Part shown: positions 13,514-24,530 of the stretch, in pieces | Position numbering within the stretch: the stretch's first letter is position 1 | How the letters are laid out: the number at the start of each line of letters is the position of its first letter | Assembly (NCBI GenBank): GCA_027596075.1 | Contig: JADGJC010000258.1 | Span: forward strand, 1,982-58,892 | Direction: 5' to 3' | Origin: Rhizophlyctis rosea | Taxonomy: Eukaryota > Chytridiomycota > Chytridiomycetes > Rhizophlyctidales > Rhizophlyctidaceae | Length of the DNA stretch: 56,911 bases | Notes under the pieces: generated by a model | Database searches by the model: none | Told to the model about the DNA's origin: nothing | What the model saw: the letters and a program-made list of their open reading frames with translations, nothing else | Made by a program: the position numbers and the translations under genes

Positions 13514-15681
13514 TTTTGAGTCTGGAGGTTGATGTTGGAGGGGGGTGGTTCACCCATACGCCCCATGATATAAGCTTTTCGCCGCCTTCCACAATCGAAT
13601 TTCCGCATTCGTTTATGTGATAGTTCCCATGGCACACAGTCATGGATGTGGATTTGTAAGAAGGAGTTCACATCCTCCAGCATCTGCAGCTTTGGTGTCA
13701 GAGAGGGAGGACATTGCGCGGTCCCATTCTCCTCCACGATGACGCGTTTTTGGCTCGGCCTGTCAACATTGTAACACAATGCTGCCATAAGCATCGACGC
13801 ACCGTAAGTCTGAAAGTTTTGTTGCAATCCCATCATAAGAGAGCGGATATGAAAGAAAAGAAGACTACTTACAACAAGACCATAACATGCAAATGAACAT
13901 ATAATCTAACTACAGAGACGTGATAACTTTGACAACGTCTGCCGCGGGAGCAATTCTTGCATATCACGAAGAGAATCATATATTAACTTATCCACAAAGA
14001 AAGTTCGCCAAATGAGTGATGCCGCGAAAGGTGATGACGAGAAGTCAATCTTCAAATGTGGAAACATAATCGCGGGTAAAGACTTGCAAATGCGAGACAT
14101 AAATCGAAGGCCCGTCACATGCATCCCTCCCATATGCCCGTGTTAATTCAGCACACACAGGCGATGCCGAACGATAAGATGATCAAGACGCGTATTTTGA
14201 GCATCTCAAAAGTTCAACCAACGGAAAACCAACCCGGCGTAACGATGTGGCACTGGTAATATGACTTTCAAGACGCACTGACATTGCTGGGCAGCTGAAG
14301 ATCCATCCGGGAGAGTTCCATTTGTATCATATGGGTCTCGACGCCGTCAGGAATAAGTCAAAATTGTTTGAGGAGTGACGGCCTCTTCCGTCTTTGCTAT
14401 TTTAATGCCCGCACAACTCTCACACGTTGAACAACCTTTCCATGCGTTGTAACGTGGGCCGATCTTGCTCCTGAAGTGAGTTGACGGATACTTCAGGGAG
14501 CAATATCTGCGGTGGAGGTACCAATTTCGAATTTCAAAACTATCCGAGTCTTTTCGTCTCAAGACCTTCCGAACACGCCGCGAATGCAAAGAAAAGGAAT
14601 TCAAGCTGTACAACCTGCATTGGCGATGGCCGCATGCCAGTAATGCGAGCATCGCGGTGGTTGGACAATCTCAATTGGGGCCGTGGGAGGGATACTTCTT
14701 CGTGTTGTCGGAACAGCGGACTGCCATGAATGGTAATTAGTAATGTCTCTTGGGACAGGAAAAAACAGACCCTAGCGCATTCCAATGGCAATGAGCGTTC
14801 TTGCATCGGTCATATGGTTGTTTATGCGCTGGACGTCCACTCTACCATCGAGAGGAAAAGCTAAACTGTTGTTGGAGTTCCCCGTTATCAGGCAAGGCGT
14901 CCACTGTTTGTCATAAGATTTGCCCAATAAGAGAGATCAACCTGACAAAGTGGGAATCTCTGGTGCGGGAAACTCATACACTCTCGGTGCTAGCTTTTCC
15001 ATGCCAAAATGTGTTACCGGGATCTATGTTCAACAAACTGCGTCACTTTTTTTGATCCGGATCTCGCTCGCAAGTGTTACGTCATGAACCACCCGACTGC
15101 TGCGGAGGTTCCTCAGTTGAGTATTTAGGTGCTTTGAATGACAATGAATACAGTCATATCATACATGGATATCCAAGAGTCGTCATTGAAGAGGGGAGCA
15201 GAGTTGATGGATCGCCTGCTTTGGAAATTGTAAGACCTGACACACCACATTTTTGATGATAACCAATTTAAATGGGTATGAGATACTCATTGTAGCATCC
15301 CAGGTCTCTCATTTTTGGATTGGCTCAGACCTGATGATAGACTAGCGGCCTTATTTTGTTTGATGCCACGTAACCATGGGTAAGGGGGTTCGATCATAGG
15401 CACAGTGTTTTCATAGTGATGAACGCCATGCTCTCGGTATCACGTTCCCCTTAACTGTGCTGCCTTCCAGCAATGGCAATAACTTGCCAGGTATTCCAAA
15501 GCGCTCAAGTTGAGGTCAGTGATCGAGTGTTATCTTTATCTCATTGCCAATGATCTTACACTCCACCATGCTGCCAAAAACGCCCAGAAGATAGTAACTT
15601 CTCAAGATTGGTGGTGTTGCAGTGGACTTGCACTACGGGGAGCATATATGTGGAAGACCAGATATGAATGCATATGACTTA
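13514..15681. other. intergenic, no gene seen
   Basis: Only short open frames without codon structure are present. The minus-strand frames just upstream of the methyltransferase start (13514-13836) have no recognisable content and may include its 5' leader. I see no repeats or RNA genes here. Confidence 0.5.
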
Positions 15682-16572
15682 TCATCCATTCGTTGATAAT
15701 GTTCCCTCCAGATATTGCTTGACCTAGAATTCAAGAACACGTGGGTTCATTACCTCATGGTACACGAGATGGTTGAAATACGTCAAACAAAGTAACTCAC
15801 CAGGCCTGCATGACTCAACGGCTTAGAACAGTCATCTACATCCGTGTTCGTATTATAATCTAGCAGCACCACTGGTCCTTTCTCCGCTAACTCTTTCAAA
15901 TCCGCAATCTCACTTGCCATTTTTCGCTGCAAAACATGCAAATAGGCAGGCAAGTATATTTGCTTACGCGCCTCCAAGTACGCAAGCAAGGGAGTGGACT
16001 TGACGACAGTAGGGGAGTGACCAAGGACCCGGCCTCGGCCACCTTTGGATGACCGCTTTAGGTTTTTGAGGTCTGACTGGCGTAGTTTGGATGGGTCACA
16101 TGATTCGTTCTGAAATACTTTGAGGCCTTGCCTACGTCGAAATCAGTACCCAACCAGTTGCGCGTCTCAGCTAGTACCATAGAGCTCACCATATGCCTTC
16201 AACGCTCATCCCAGTCCTGTCAGGGTCTGTGGGAACGGGAATTCCACCATGTGGGAAGAACGGAGAGAACTTCTGCCCTGGCAAGGCAGCTTTAGAGGTG
16301 ACGTCTAGAATTGTGCAACCAGGGTACTTCTTCATCAATGTTTCTGACTTGGTGCGACGGTGCGCAATCACAATGCGATTCTGTGGCACGTAGCGGGACA
16401 TGTCCTCAGCAACCGATTTTGCGGAAGGTGGGGAGGGGGAGGAAGTAAGGCGTTTGGACTTTTTGGCAGCTGGGAGAGGTGAAGATTTAGTGCCAGGTTC
16501 AGCGGAGGCATCTACTTTGGTGCTTTTGCGTTTTCTCATTGCGTTCGTGAAGTGTCCGGTAGTACTTAACAA
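15682..16572 (-). CDS. conserved protein of the DUF6939-like type, three exons
   Basis: The exons are 16190-16572, 15801-16131 and 15682-15723 on the minus strand. The introns are 58 and 77 nt (GTGAGC...TAG, GTGAGT...TAG) and the product is 251 residues. After a basic, low-complexity N-terminus (1-60) the conserved core begins at about residue 62. Visible blocks are RIVIAHRRTKSET (66-78), KYPGCTILDVTSKA (82-95), KFSPFFPHGGIPVP (101-114), SVEGIWQGLKVF (124-135), YLEARKQIYLPAYL (179-192) and VVLLDYNTNTDVDD plus SKPLSHAGLVKQYLEG near the C-terminus. From memory these blocks match a domain of unknown function found mainly in archaea and bacteria, which I believe is DUF6939; the name is unverified. 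The last exon adds only 13 residues but restores the LVKxYLEG ending, which is why I prefer splicing over reading through to the stop at 15783. Function is unknown. Met12 is an alternative start. Confidence 0.8.
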
Positions 16573-18518
16573 TGCAGGCCAGGATGGAAGGTTGAAGTCA
16601 AAGTTGAGCTCGATGCATTGTGTGTTTGACAGCGTGACAGCTAACCTGGCTAGAGATCTTGACCAGGGCCTCTCCAGCTAACATGTAACAAGGCGGCTAT
16701 TCGATGTATGACTGTGCCTTCGTGGATTCCGAGCATGTTCAAGCACCATGCTCCCAGTTTGTTCAATCCTAATGGCATGGCAGTAAAGCTCGTTGACGCG
16801 AAAGCTTCAAGCTATTCCCAAACTACAGTGTCCTGGTCCCTCATATCTGTGAGTGTCTAATAATGTCCCTACTGGCCGCTCTCGTGAATTACGGAGATTT
16901 ATGACAAGGCGGAAACCCGGGAGGGTCAGCATTTCATAGTTGCACCGGGATGGGATAGGTTGTATCTCATGATGCCTGACACGGTAAGGTAAAATGATGT
17001 TGGTCAAGGCTATTCCTGGATTGACGCGTCGTTCTTTTTCCTGCCAGGTGATTCACACCGTGGCAAAACGGCGGGTTCTGCAGGTAGTATATGATCTTCT
17101 TGGTCTTATTGTTTTGGTCGTCGGACCCCCGCGAAAGGAGGGCGCTTAGCAGTGTACATGTCCCTTCATTCATCGGATGGAAATAAGAGAATGGATCACA
17201 CTCAGAAACGCCAATGGCCGCTTATCGTTGGTGAAGTACATCTTCTCAGTTGAGGTGAACTTGACTCCAGCATTAGACGCTGGGTTGAAAAGTGTCGACC
17301 TCATTTTCTGAATGCCGTATGCGTAAGGCTTCGCCCTTCTGTCTGAATCCAAAGATGCCCATACATCCTTTGAGAGAAAATCATGAATGAAACCTACGGC
17401 TCAAATGGTAGTCCATCTGGTGTATTGGGGTCTTGTTGCAACGGCATGGGGGTAGAATGATGAGGAAACGCATGAAGAATTGCTCCACTGCTCGCAGAAT
17501 CACCTTAGTTTCCGAGTCTTTTGATGTTGCACACGCTTTGCGTTCAATCGAGGCTTTGACTTTGGCTTGCGAGAACCACAAGCATTCACCAACGTACAGA
17601 GAGTCTTGTGCTCAGCAGGACGAGGTGAGCGGGGAAAAAGTTAAAACGACATCAACCTGACCCACATATTTCTGATCTCGGTATGACGATCCGATTTTGA
17701 GTTACATGGATGGTATGCTCAAGATGGCATTGAGAAGCCCGTCTCTCAAAAAAAGCATGTTTTGATTCGGCCAACTCGGAAAGATGGTTGATTTGGATTG
17801 GCAGCCAATGTCATGTTGCAAGCCGGGAGAGAGCATAATCCTTCCAGCTGTGCGCTCATCAGCCTCTCATCTCTTCATTGCTTTCTGGCATTTCAGTGCA
17901 CCAGGCCTGTCGGTGCCGCCATCATTTTTTCAACGTGACTTGCACGCTTCTTACTCTTAAATCGCATGTGGGTTGACAAGAACATGTATGGTCCATCCAG
18001 TTTCGTGACCGTGGCTGAACCTGCTGTCCAGCCAACTCAACGTTATGTAGGACCCTGTGGACGAAACAGCAGGCAACTCTCCCCGCTTCCATACCGGGAG
18101 AGGAAACATTATTTTTTTGTTTCTGCAAATACCTGCACGAACCAAGTTCAGTAGGTGAAATGCGTCACAACCAACCGCCTTCCGCAATTAGGAACGTCCG
18201 GTGCATATGTGCCGGAAACTGCGAAGGTGGGCAAACATGCCCTTGAGGTAAAGTTCTGGGGGGAGCAAAGTCGAGAAGAGCTATATAATCCCCAGCACTG
18301 AATAATACCTAACACAGGAGTCCTTAATACAAAATAGATGGCGTACCGCCTGATGAAACATCCGGAGTCATGATGTACTCTACTCAACAATTCCATATAT
18401 TGAGCCAATCGTACCAGATACAACTAATTGCAAAGTCAAAGAATGATAACAAGTTCCTAACTACATAACAAAGTCTAACAAGTTTGTGATTACATACATG
18501 AATCTACTCTACCGCTAC
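16573..18518. other. intergenic, no gene seen
   Basis: Short open frames occur on both strands without domains or plausible splice chains. Nothing here is supported as a gene or repeat. Confidence 0.5.
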
Positions 18519-20198
18519 CTAGACGGCCTCCAAGTTATCTTTCCCGCGCCAAGAAATCTGTTCCCCGGAGGTCTCCAACCGGACAGTGTACCATCCATTG
18601 GCGTGACTAATCTCGCTAGCTAACTGACCAACGTACTCTCTCATCTTTGCTGAGCAGCCCTTGTACTCTTGCAACCTGTACAGACGCACTGCACTGGTGT
18701 TGAGCGCAGGCGGAGGTTGAACCTGAATGGGTTGGATGGTGGGAGGTGCGGGCACAGCAGGAGGAGGGACGGGATTCGCGGCGGCAGGAGGTGTACTGGG
18801 ACCAGCCTCCTCTTCCGTACTCGGTGCGGCGTTCGCAGGTGGTTGTGTTTCATCAACTTTTCTCAAGTTGTCTTTGCCGCACCATTTGACCCGACTACCG
18901 TCTTCTTGCAACTCAATTGTATACCGGCCATTAGAGGTGGAACTCAATGTCCACCCACGCTTGCCCCGATACTGAGCTTTGCCGCCGTTGTTGATCAACT
19001 CGACGAATTGGCGACGTATTGACTCCTTCGCACAGACATTTAGGCCCATGAAGACAGCAGTGAAATCAATCTGGTCGGTTTCTGCTTCCTTCCTGAAGTT
19101 GGGACATTGTTAGTAAGTCATGGTGTGCACGTGGATTGCCTGATTTATGATGATGATATTGACCCTTTACCAGTCGACGTGGCATGTTCACCAGAGTCAT
19201 CGTCAGTGTCCGAGCCATCAAGCAAGCTCGGCACATCCTCTTCATCTGACAAGGAAGCACGGGCCTTGCCTTTACCCTTGAGATCCTTGGGGTGGGCTCG
19301 TCGGCGTCGAGGATTGGCAGCGGGAAGTAGGGTAGTGCGCGTTATCAACGACTGTAAGGCAGAAACCCAAGGTACACTGTTGTCGGCCTCAAACCAGGTT
19401 GACACCTGGTCGAGCGTGACCCGTCTGAACGCCTTGTTCACGAGCCAGCGCGCAAGTTCGAGGCGGGATTGATTGGTGGCAAACCCGGCGAAAAATTTGG
19501 GTTTCCATGCATTGTAGTCGGTAGATTTGTCGATTTTGTTGCCGTAGTCGCTGCCAATAGCAAAGAGGGCGGACGCAATGGTGTCATGGTCATTACGGTT
19601 ATTGTCACGAGGAAGGGAGATGTCCGAGAGTTTGATGATATTGACCATGGCGGATGACGGAATTGTAATCTCGTACTGGAGCAGACGTACACATAAGTTT
19701 GACATACAATACCCCCCCAACAAGACACCATTACACGCTTACCAAAATCTCTTGAGCAGATGAAGCAGCATTGCGCGCAGTCACGCTTTTGATCTTGTCC
19801 TCGCGAATCTTGGTGTCAGTGAAATCGATCTCGGTGCTGGTCATCAAGCGGCGGTCCATGAGGGCGAAGTTGCGCAGACGCCAAGTGGCGTTGGCTTGCG
19901 AGGAGGAAGGAGAGGGTGTCAAACTACTCAAACTGTCGGGTTCAGAGACCGGCACGACGCGTTCAGGGAAGGTTGACAGGTAGCATATGGCCCAGAGAAA
20001 GCTCTTTGTGGTGGAGATGTATCTGGAAGTGTGTTTGTCGCCGGAGTTGGCACCGACATGCCCGGCAGAAGAAGTGTTTGAGTCTGGGTCTCGGCAATGG
20101 AAAGCACCACCTCTCCAGGTGTTTCCGTGTGGCCAAAACACTCTGACCAAGAAGTCTGGTCTAGCGGGGTCCTGGGCTTGCGTTCGAGAAGACGACAT
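18519..20198 (-). CDS. uncharacterised protein with two C-terminal SH3-like (GRYTV-NL) repeats, three exons
   Basis: The exons are 19743-20198, 19171-19675 and 18519-19081 on the minus strand. The introns are 67 nt (GTAAGC...CAG) and 89 nt (GTAAAG...CAG) and the product is 507 residues. The first 240 residues match nothing I recognise; they contain serine-rich linkers and a tryptophan-rich start. A basic patch (RRRRAHPKDLKGKGKARA, around 270-290) precedes an acidic Ser/Asp stretch, perhaps nuclear. The C-terminal third holds two diverged copies (332-396 and 452-507) of a module ending GRYTIELQEDG..VKWCGKDNL and GWYTVRLETSG..ISWRGKDNL, separated by a Pro/Ala-rich linker. This resembles the short SH3-like repeat found in many protist and algal proteins (GRYxVxL, then KxxNL), usually a protein-interaction unit. 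No catalytic domain is visible. The second intron needs the CAG at 19082-19084 to keep frame. Confidence 0.7.
18522..18689 (-). repeat. second copy of the SH3-like repeat
   Basis: This encodes the last 56 residues of the protein, from VRLYRLQEYKG to SWRGKDNLEAV. It aligns with the first copy at GxYTxxLE, the central G, and W.GKDNL. The segment between is more diverged and shorter than in copy one. Confidence 0.65.
18855..19049 (-). repeat. first copy of the SH3-like repeat
   Basis: This encodes 65 residues from MGLNVCAKESI to WCGKDNLRKV. The middle contains INNGGKAQYRGKRGW, matching the NGxxG turn expected before the GRYTIEL strand in this type of repeat. Confidence 0.65.
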
Positions 20199-20326
20199 GG
20201 TTTAGTTGAAGTCTAGGTGTGCGGTTTGACAGCTATTGACAGGCTGAGGGAACGAATGATATGTTTTTGGCCCGAAGAGGTTGATACGGGTGGGGAGTTC
20301 GACAGAAGCGAGCCTTTTTAAGTTGT

Positions 20327-21597
20327 TCAAAACGCATGGGACCTCCACCCGAGAGGAAGGCGGTTCTGTGATACCCAGTTGTCAATTGAAAGGTGGGTTC
20401 CACAGGGTCCTTTTGACAGGTGAAAGAGCCCAAGCAAGTGGCCTGTGGCACTGTGCCACCGCGGCCACGACGCCGCGCTAACGCCTTCGATGGTATCCAT
20501 GACCAACTGCTGGATCTCTTTCTTTGGTGGATGCTCTGGCCAAGGCGGCTCTTCACCGTCAGGCCCGAATAGTACCCCCTCCCTCCACTGAAACCAATGA
20601 TTGTGGAGTGAGCAAGGCCATTCTAATTTGGGGCCAGCGTCCCGCATTTCCATATCGACTCGGTCTGTGTGGGTGGGCGTAGTTGGGGAGAGAGAGTGAG
20701 ATCAGTAGATGAAATGAAAAACAGAATCAGAAGGCCGACCCGAGTGGTGCTCACCTATTGCGTCTCGGGGATGCACCATTTGGTCAATCAGGTTGGTCCA
20801 CACAAACTTGGTATCTAGCAATGTCCGCACAGATGCTGCCTCTTGGTCCTTCTCAGGCATAGTTTGTCGCGATGGTCGGTCTACCTTATCAGGCTCCACA
20901 TCCTGCTCCGCACTTTCCGAACGTGAGGGAGGGATGGAGTCGAGTCTCTGGCTCACGTGCCGACGCCGACCGACGCCTACCGGAAACAATAGGCCTCCGC
21001 TTTCCCTTGTTCATTGTTTCGGTTTGGAGCGTTGATTTGCGCAACTTAAGGTACTTTTCTCGCAAATTCAACAGCCATGCCTGCAGCATGTAATGGTTCC
21101 TCTCACGCAATACGTAAGGGATGTATAAACTGTGATCCTCCCGGACCTCTGCCTCTGCTACCTTAGCTAACCCCAAGCCGTGATCACGCAGTTGCAACAA
21201 CCATTCCTGCAAGGTGATATGACTTCTCTGTGACTGGATGTCTGACTAGGTCAGTGGACGGACTGGTTTGTCGGGACCGTGGGGGTCGACTTCGATGGGA
21301 ATGTCTGGTGCGCTGTTTTGGAGGGACTCGCGGACCCAAGCTTTGAGGGTTGCGTGTTTGGTCTCGTTGATTATTTCGTGGATCAAGAGAGAGGTTGGTT
21401 TATTGAATCTGAAGTTTGGGTTCAATTGGAAACGGCGGGTTGGGAGTGAGGTGGTGAATGGACGTGAGAGATCCCGGCGGGATCTGCAATTTGTTTTGAG
21501 GGGGAGTACCCCGAATGCAGAGTTGGGGCGGGCATTGGAAGGACGATGTTTTGAAGCAAATATTTGAGTATTTGCGGTCGTGTAATTCAAATATCAA
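20327..21597 (-). pseudogene. unrecognised gene, multi-exon or frameshifted
   Basis: Several adjoining minus-strand frames read like protein but change frame. The segments are 21246-21597 (FNKPTSLLIHEIINETKHA, then KAWVRESLQNSAPDIPIEVD), up to 21212 (LRDHGLGLAKVAEAEVRED, then RERNHYMLQAWLLNLREKY), about 20755-20985 (QEAASVRTLLDTKFVWTNLI), and 20327-20668 (LEWPCSLHNHWFQWREGVLF). The last junction splices cleanly: GTGAGC at about 20756 to CAG near 20670 gives HPRDAIDRVDMEM. The 21246/21212 junction has a good acceptor (TTGCAG) but only a weak donor (GTCCGT). The change of frame near 20960-20990 has no intron of reasonable length, which suggests a frameshift, a sequencing error or a wrong model. 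No family is recognised. It is labelled pseudogene because of that break, but a functional gene is possible. Confidence 0.35.
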
Positions 21598-22754
21598 GGA
21601 AGTCTTGCTGGATGGAGGGGGTGGAGTCTACTGGTTTTGTGGAATTTGTGGCGAGGAAAAGTTGATGAGTCGTAAATCGACTTTGGGTGGATCACCCCCA
21701 TTTTGGGGGCACAGCTGAACGGACGTCACCGGGGCCAAGCGCCACGGGTCCAGCACAAATCGCAAATCATAGCCGCTCCGGCACTTGGGAAGCGTTCGAG
21801 AAATACTGAAGGTCAACGAATTAGTGACCTGCACGAGCTTGGAGCATCGCACAAATGTAGATGATGACCGTGAGGATAGAGAATTACCTGCGAGGCGAGG
21901 CAGCGTGCCCTTTCTTGCCATTGGAGGAGAGAACCAGTACCATATCTGCCTCACAGTTGGGAAATCAGTTTGTAAGCTCTCGAGTTTGCATTTGCACCAC
22001 CACCACCAACACAGCTTCCAGCAAACGTTTTCAACAGTTTTTTTCAGAATGAAAGGCACACAAAGCGATACATTTTTCTCAAGATGATTTGACAAGCATC
22101 ACTTCGTTCAGAATTTGGGTCTGTCTTGGGAATGGCCACCCTCCTTGTATGACTTGGGATAGGGTTGGTCATCATTCTTTTTCTGCAGTATGCTTTGCCG
22201 GCTTTCATGAATTGAGCAAGTTGAAGCAAAAAAGGAGGATGTTGTAGTGATTGGGAGGATCAGTTTGTTTGCCGTTATACACCATAGCATTCTGGTCCCC
22301 GCAATTGGCGGGTACTGTTTGCAAAGCTTGATCAGCCATAAACAAACCAAATAAATAACAAAATGCATGATGCTTGAAATGCGTAAACGGTAGCAAAACG
22401 GTGGACTTCCTTGATGTAACATGCTAGGAGGAGAACAAATCAAAACGCTTGCATGTTGAACGTGGGCCATTGAATCTGTAACCTAACGGTCTGCGCCGTT
22501 TACATGTCAGTGATGGTATCCCACTCAGGTAGTCACTCATCATCTTTGCTTTTGCACAGCATAAGGTATTCAGAAGGACGCTTGTATGCTAAGGGTTGGA
22601 TCTCCAAGGAAATGAATATCCAACAAGCTTTGATTTAAACACTCTGCCAACACTGCCTTGAGGTGTTCGTGTACCGTAGTTATCATTTTTTCTCGAACTC
22701 GAATTCTGAGGTAAGAACCTAAGAGTGACAGTAAGCCTCCGACCGGACTGACCC
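21598..22754. other. intergenic, no gene seen
   Basis: Open frames up to 155 codons occur on the minus strand (21628-22095). They cross a CACCACCACC microsatellite near 22000 and lack any domain or coherent codon pattern. I do not support a gene here. Confidence 0.45.
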
Positions 22755-22890
22755 ATTGGGTGACATCCGAAACCCCTCGCATACATGGAAGCATAACATA
22801 GATCATAAATTTTACTATTGACTTCATGACTGTGCCAAGTTCGCTCCCGCATAGAAGTATATTTCCAAAAGGTTATGGATGTCACCCAAT
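22755..22890 (-). mobile_element. MITE, copy 1 of a two-copy family
   Basis: This 136-bp element starts and ends with perfect terminal inverted repeats ATTGGGTGACATCC / GGATGTCACCCAAT, which extend imperfectly to about 20 bp. Read on the minus strand it aligns along its length with the plus-strand sequence at 41266-41402. The shared internal stretches include CTTTTGGAA, AACTTGGCACAG, TCATGAAGTC and ATGTATGCGAGGGGTTTCGG. It has no coding capacity. GGG flanks both ends and could be a 3-bp target duplication, but this is not certain. Confidence 0.85.
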
Positions 22891-23553
22891 CCCACCTCAA
22901 CGGTTGAAATGCCTACTGTCACTCGAGTCGTTGCTACTACGCAAATGCAGTAATTTTGGCACCACGATTGCTACTTCTTTCTCATCTTGATCATCCGCTA
23001 TTCTGTCTGCCATGCCGATTGCATCAGACCACGATTTTGAACTGGAACTCAGTCTTTGGCAATCCGGCGTTCTCCAGAAACTTGAGGCTGGGTAAAGCAT
23101 GATACTGAAATATGACAGAACAGATTTGGAGAGTTCAACATAATCATTGAGTCATCCCATTTTGCGAGCAAATGGATCTGCGCCTTCTTGCCCTGTGTTT
23201 GTCTTCAATGGTGCCATTCGTGAATGGACGTGCATATGTGAAATGAGTTGCGAGATCATTCAGACTGCAAGTACTCCACGGCGCAGCGTGTGGGTCTGAC
23301 TACATGTGGTATCTGTTCAGTGATCGTGATACCTCTTTTTGGCTACTGGCGGAAGATATGAGCTTGCTAAGAGAAAGTTGGGATTTGGTGAATGGCCACG
23401 GAATGGAATGTCTCACAAAAGAGGGCGCAATGCCTTCATGGCGATAAGTTCTGTGAAATGGAGCCTTCCTGCTTGGCGTTTGGGGATGGAAAGCATTCAT
23501 GCAGATGTTACAGCCCATTTGTACCCATCGCACAAACTCCATCGTTCGTCATC
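22891..23553. other. intergenic; one protein-like short frame
   Basis: A minus-strand frame at 22897-23100 reads like protein (SDAIGMADRIADDQDEKEVA, then IVVPKLLHLRSSND) and stops six bases from the MITE end. It may be the remnant of a gene cut off by the insertion, but 67 residues with no family match are weak evidence. The rest shows nothing. Confidence 0.3.
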
Positions 23554-24530
23554 TCAACCTCATTGACAGCATATCTAGGCCTCCCACCCCTCTAAACATG
23601 CTCCAATTTCTCCAGCACAGCCTCCTCAAACCCCTATGACTCTCCACCGTATCCCACTACATATGCGGCGTCAGCGTCACCCGATCACACTCTTTCAACT
23701 TATCGCAAAACCTCGGCTCAGATTCATGGACATTCAGTCCCGCGGCAAACACATGCCCCCAATTCGAACTTTCCAGTAGCGCGGCCTTGTCGATCAGGGA
23801 GCCGCGGAAGATGTTGACAATCGTGATGCCGGGTTTGATTCGGGGGAAGGTGCTTGCGTTGGGGAGGTGGGTTTCGAGCGTTAGGGGGGCGCAGAAGACG
23901 AGTATGTGGGAGTGGGCAAGGAGGGTGGGGATGGGGACGTGGGTGGGGGTTAGGAGGGAGATTGGGGGCGGGTGGGAGGTTATGTGGGTGGGATTTGGTG
24001 GTAGGGGTGTGCGGGTTGAGTAGATTATGCGCAGGGCAAATGATTTAGCGCGGGATGCTAGTGACTGGATTAAGGCGGCATGTCAGTGTCCAACGTTTGA
24101 GGGAAGACTTTTTTTCTACTGTCGCCTGACTTTGCTAATCTTGCCATACCCCACGATCCCGAGTGTTTTGCCCTTCAATTAAATACCCATGCGGGGATTA
24201 TTTCGCTAAAAACCACGACGAAGCTTTGACCAGGCATATTAGGTCTGCCGACTGTGAACAAAAAGATGTCAGACCGGTGGTTTGGAGCATTCTCCGAAAG
24301 CGCATCGTTGACTACCACGCCGCCAAGATCAAATACATCCCTATGTCGGCAGTAGCTTCATTTGCACATCCTGGAGAATTCGACAATATGTTTGTCCATT
24401 TGATCCCCAAACAAAAACTCCTCTGCCAGAAAGGCGTATCAGCCCACAGGGGAAACACTCTTGGTACCTCATTCTCCAGCTGGATGTACATCCACGCAAT
24501 CATATTCGGATGGCTTGACTGCAACCAGTC
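23554..24530 (-). pseudogene. D-isomer-specific 2-hydroxyacid dehydrogenase pseudogene
   Basis: Read on the minus strand, the hallmarks of the glyoxylate/hydroxypyruvate-reductase type family appear in order but in different frames. SNSPGCANEATADIGMYLIL lies near 24320-24390. The Rossmann loop KGKTLGIVGYGKI lies near 24130-24170. After a probable intron ending CAG near 24062 come SLASRAKSFALRIIYSTR, HILVFCAPLTLETH, FPRIKPGITIVNIFRGSLID, FAAGLNVHESEPRF and RVTLTPHM. A TAG stop follows directly after TPHM, where the family's catalytic PHxG region continues. WDTVESHR is then readable, a one-base shift precedes FEEAVLEKLEHV, and another stop follows. A further stop and a shift lie between the first two blocks. 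Live family members catalyse NAD(P)H-dependent reduction of 2-oxoacids. With at least two stops and two or three frameshifts this copy cannot be functional. The N-terminal limit is approximate. Confidence 0.85.
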
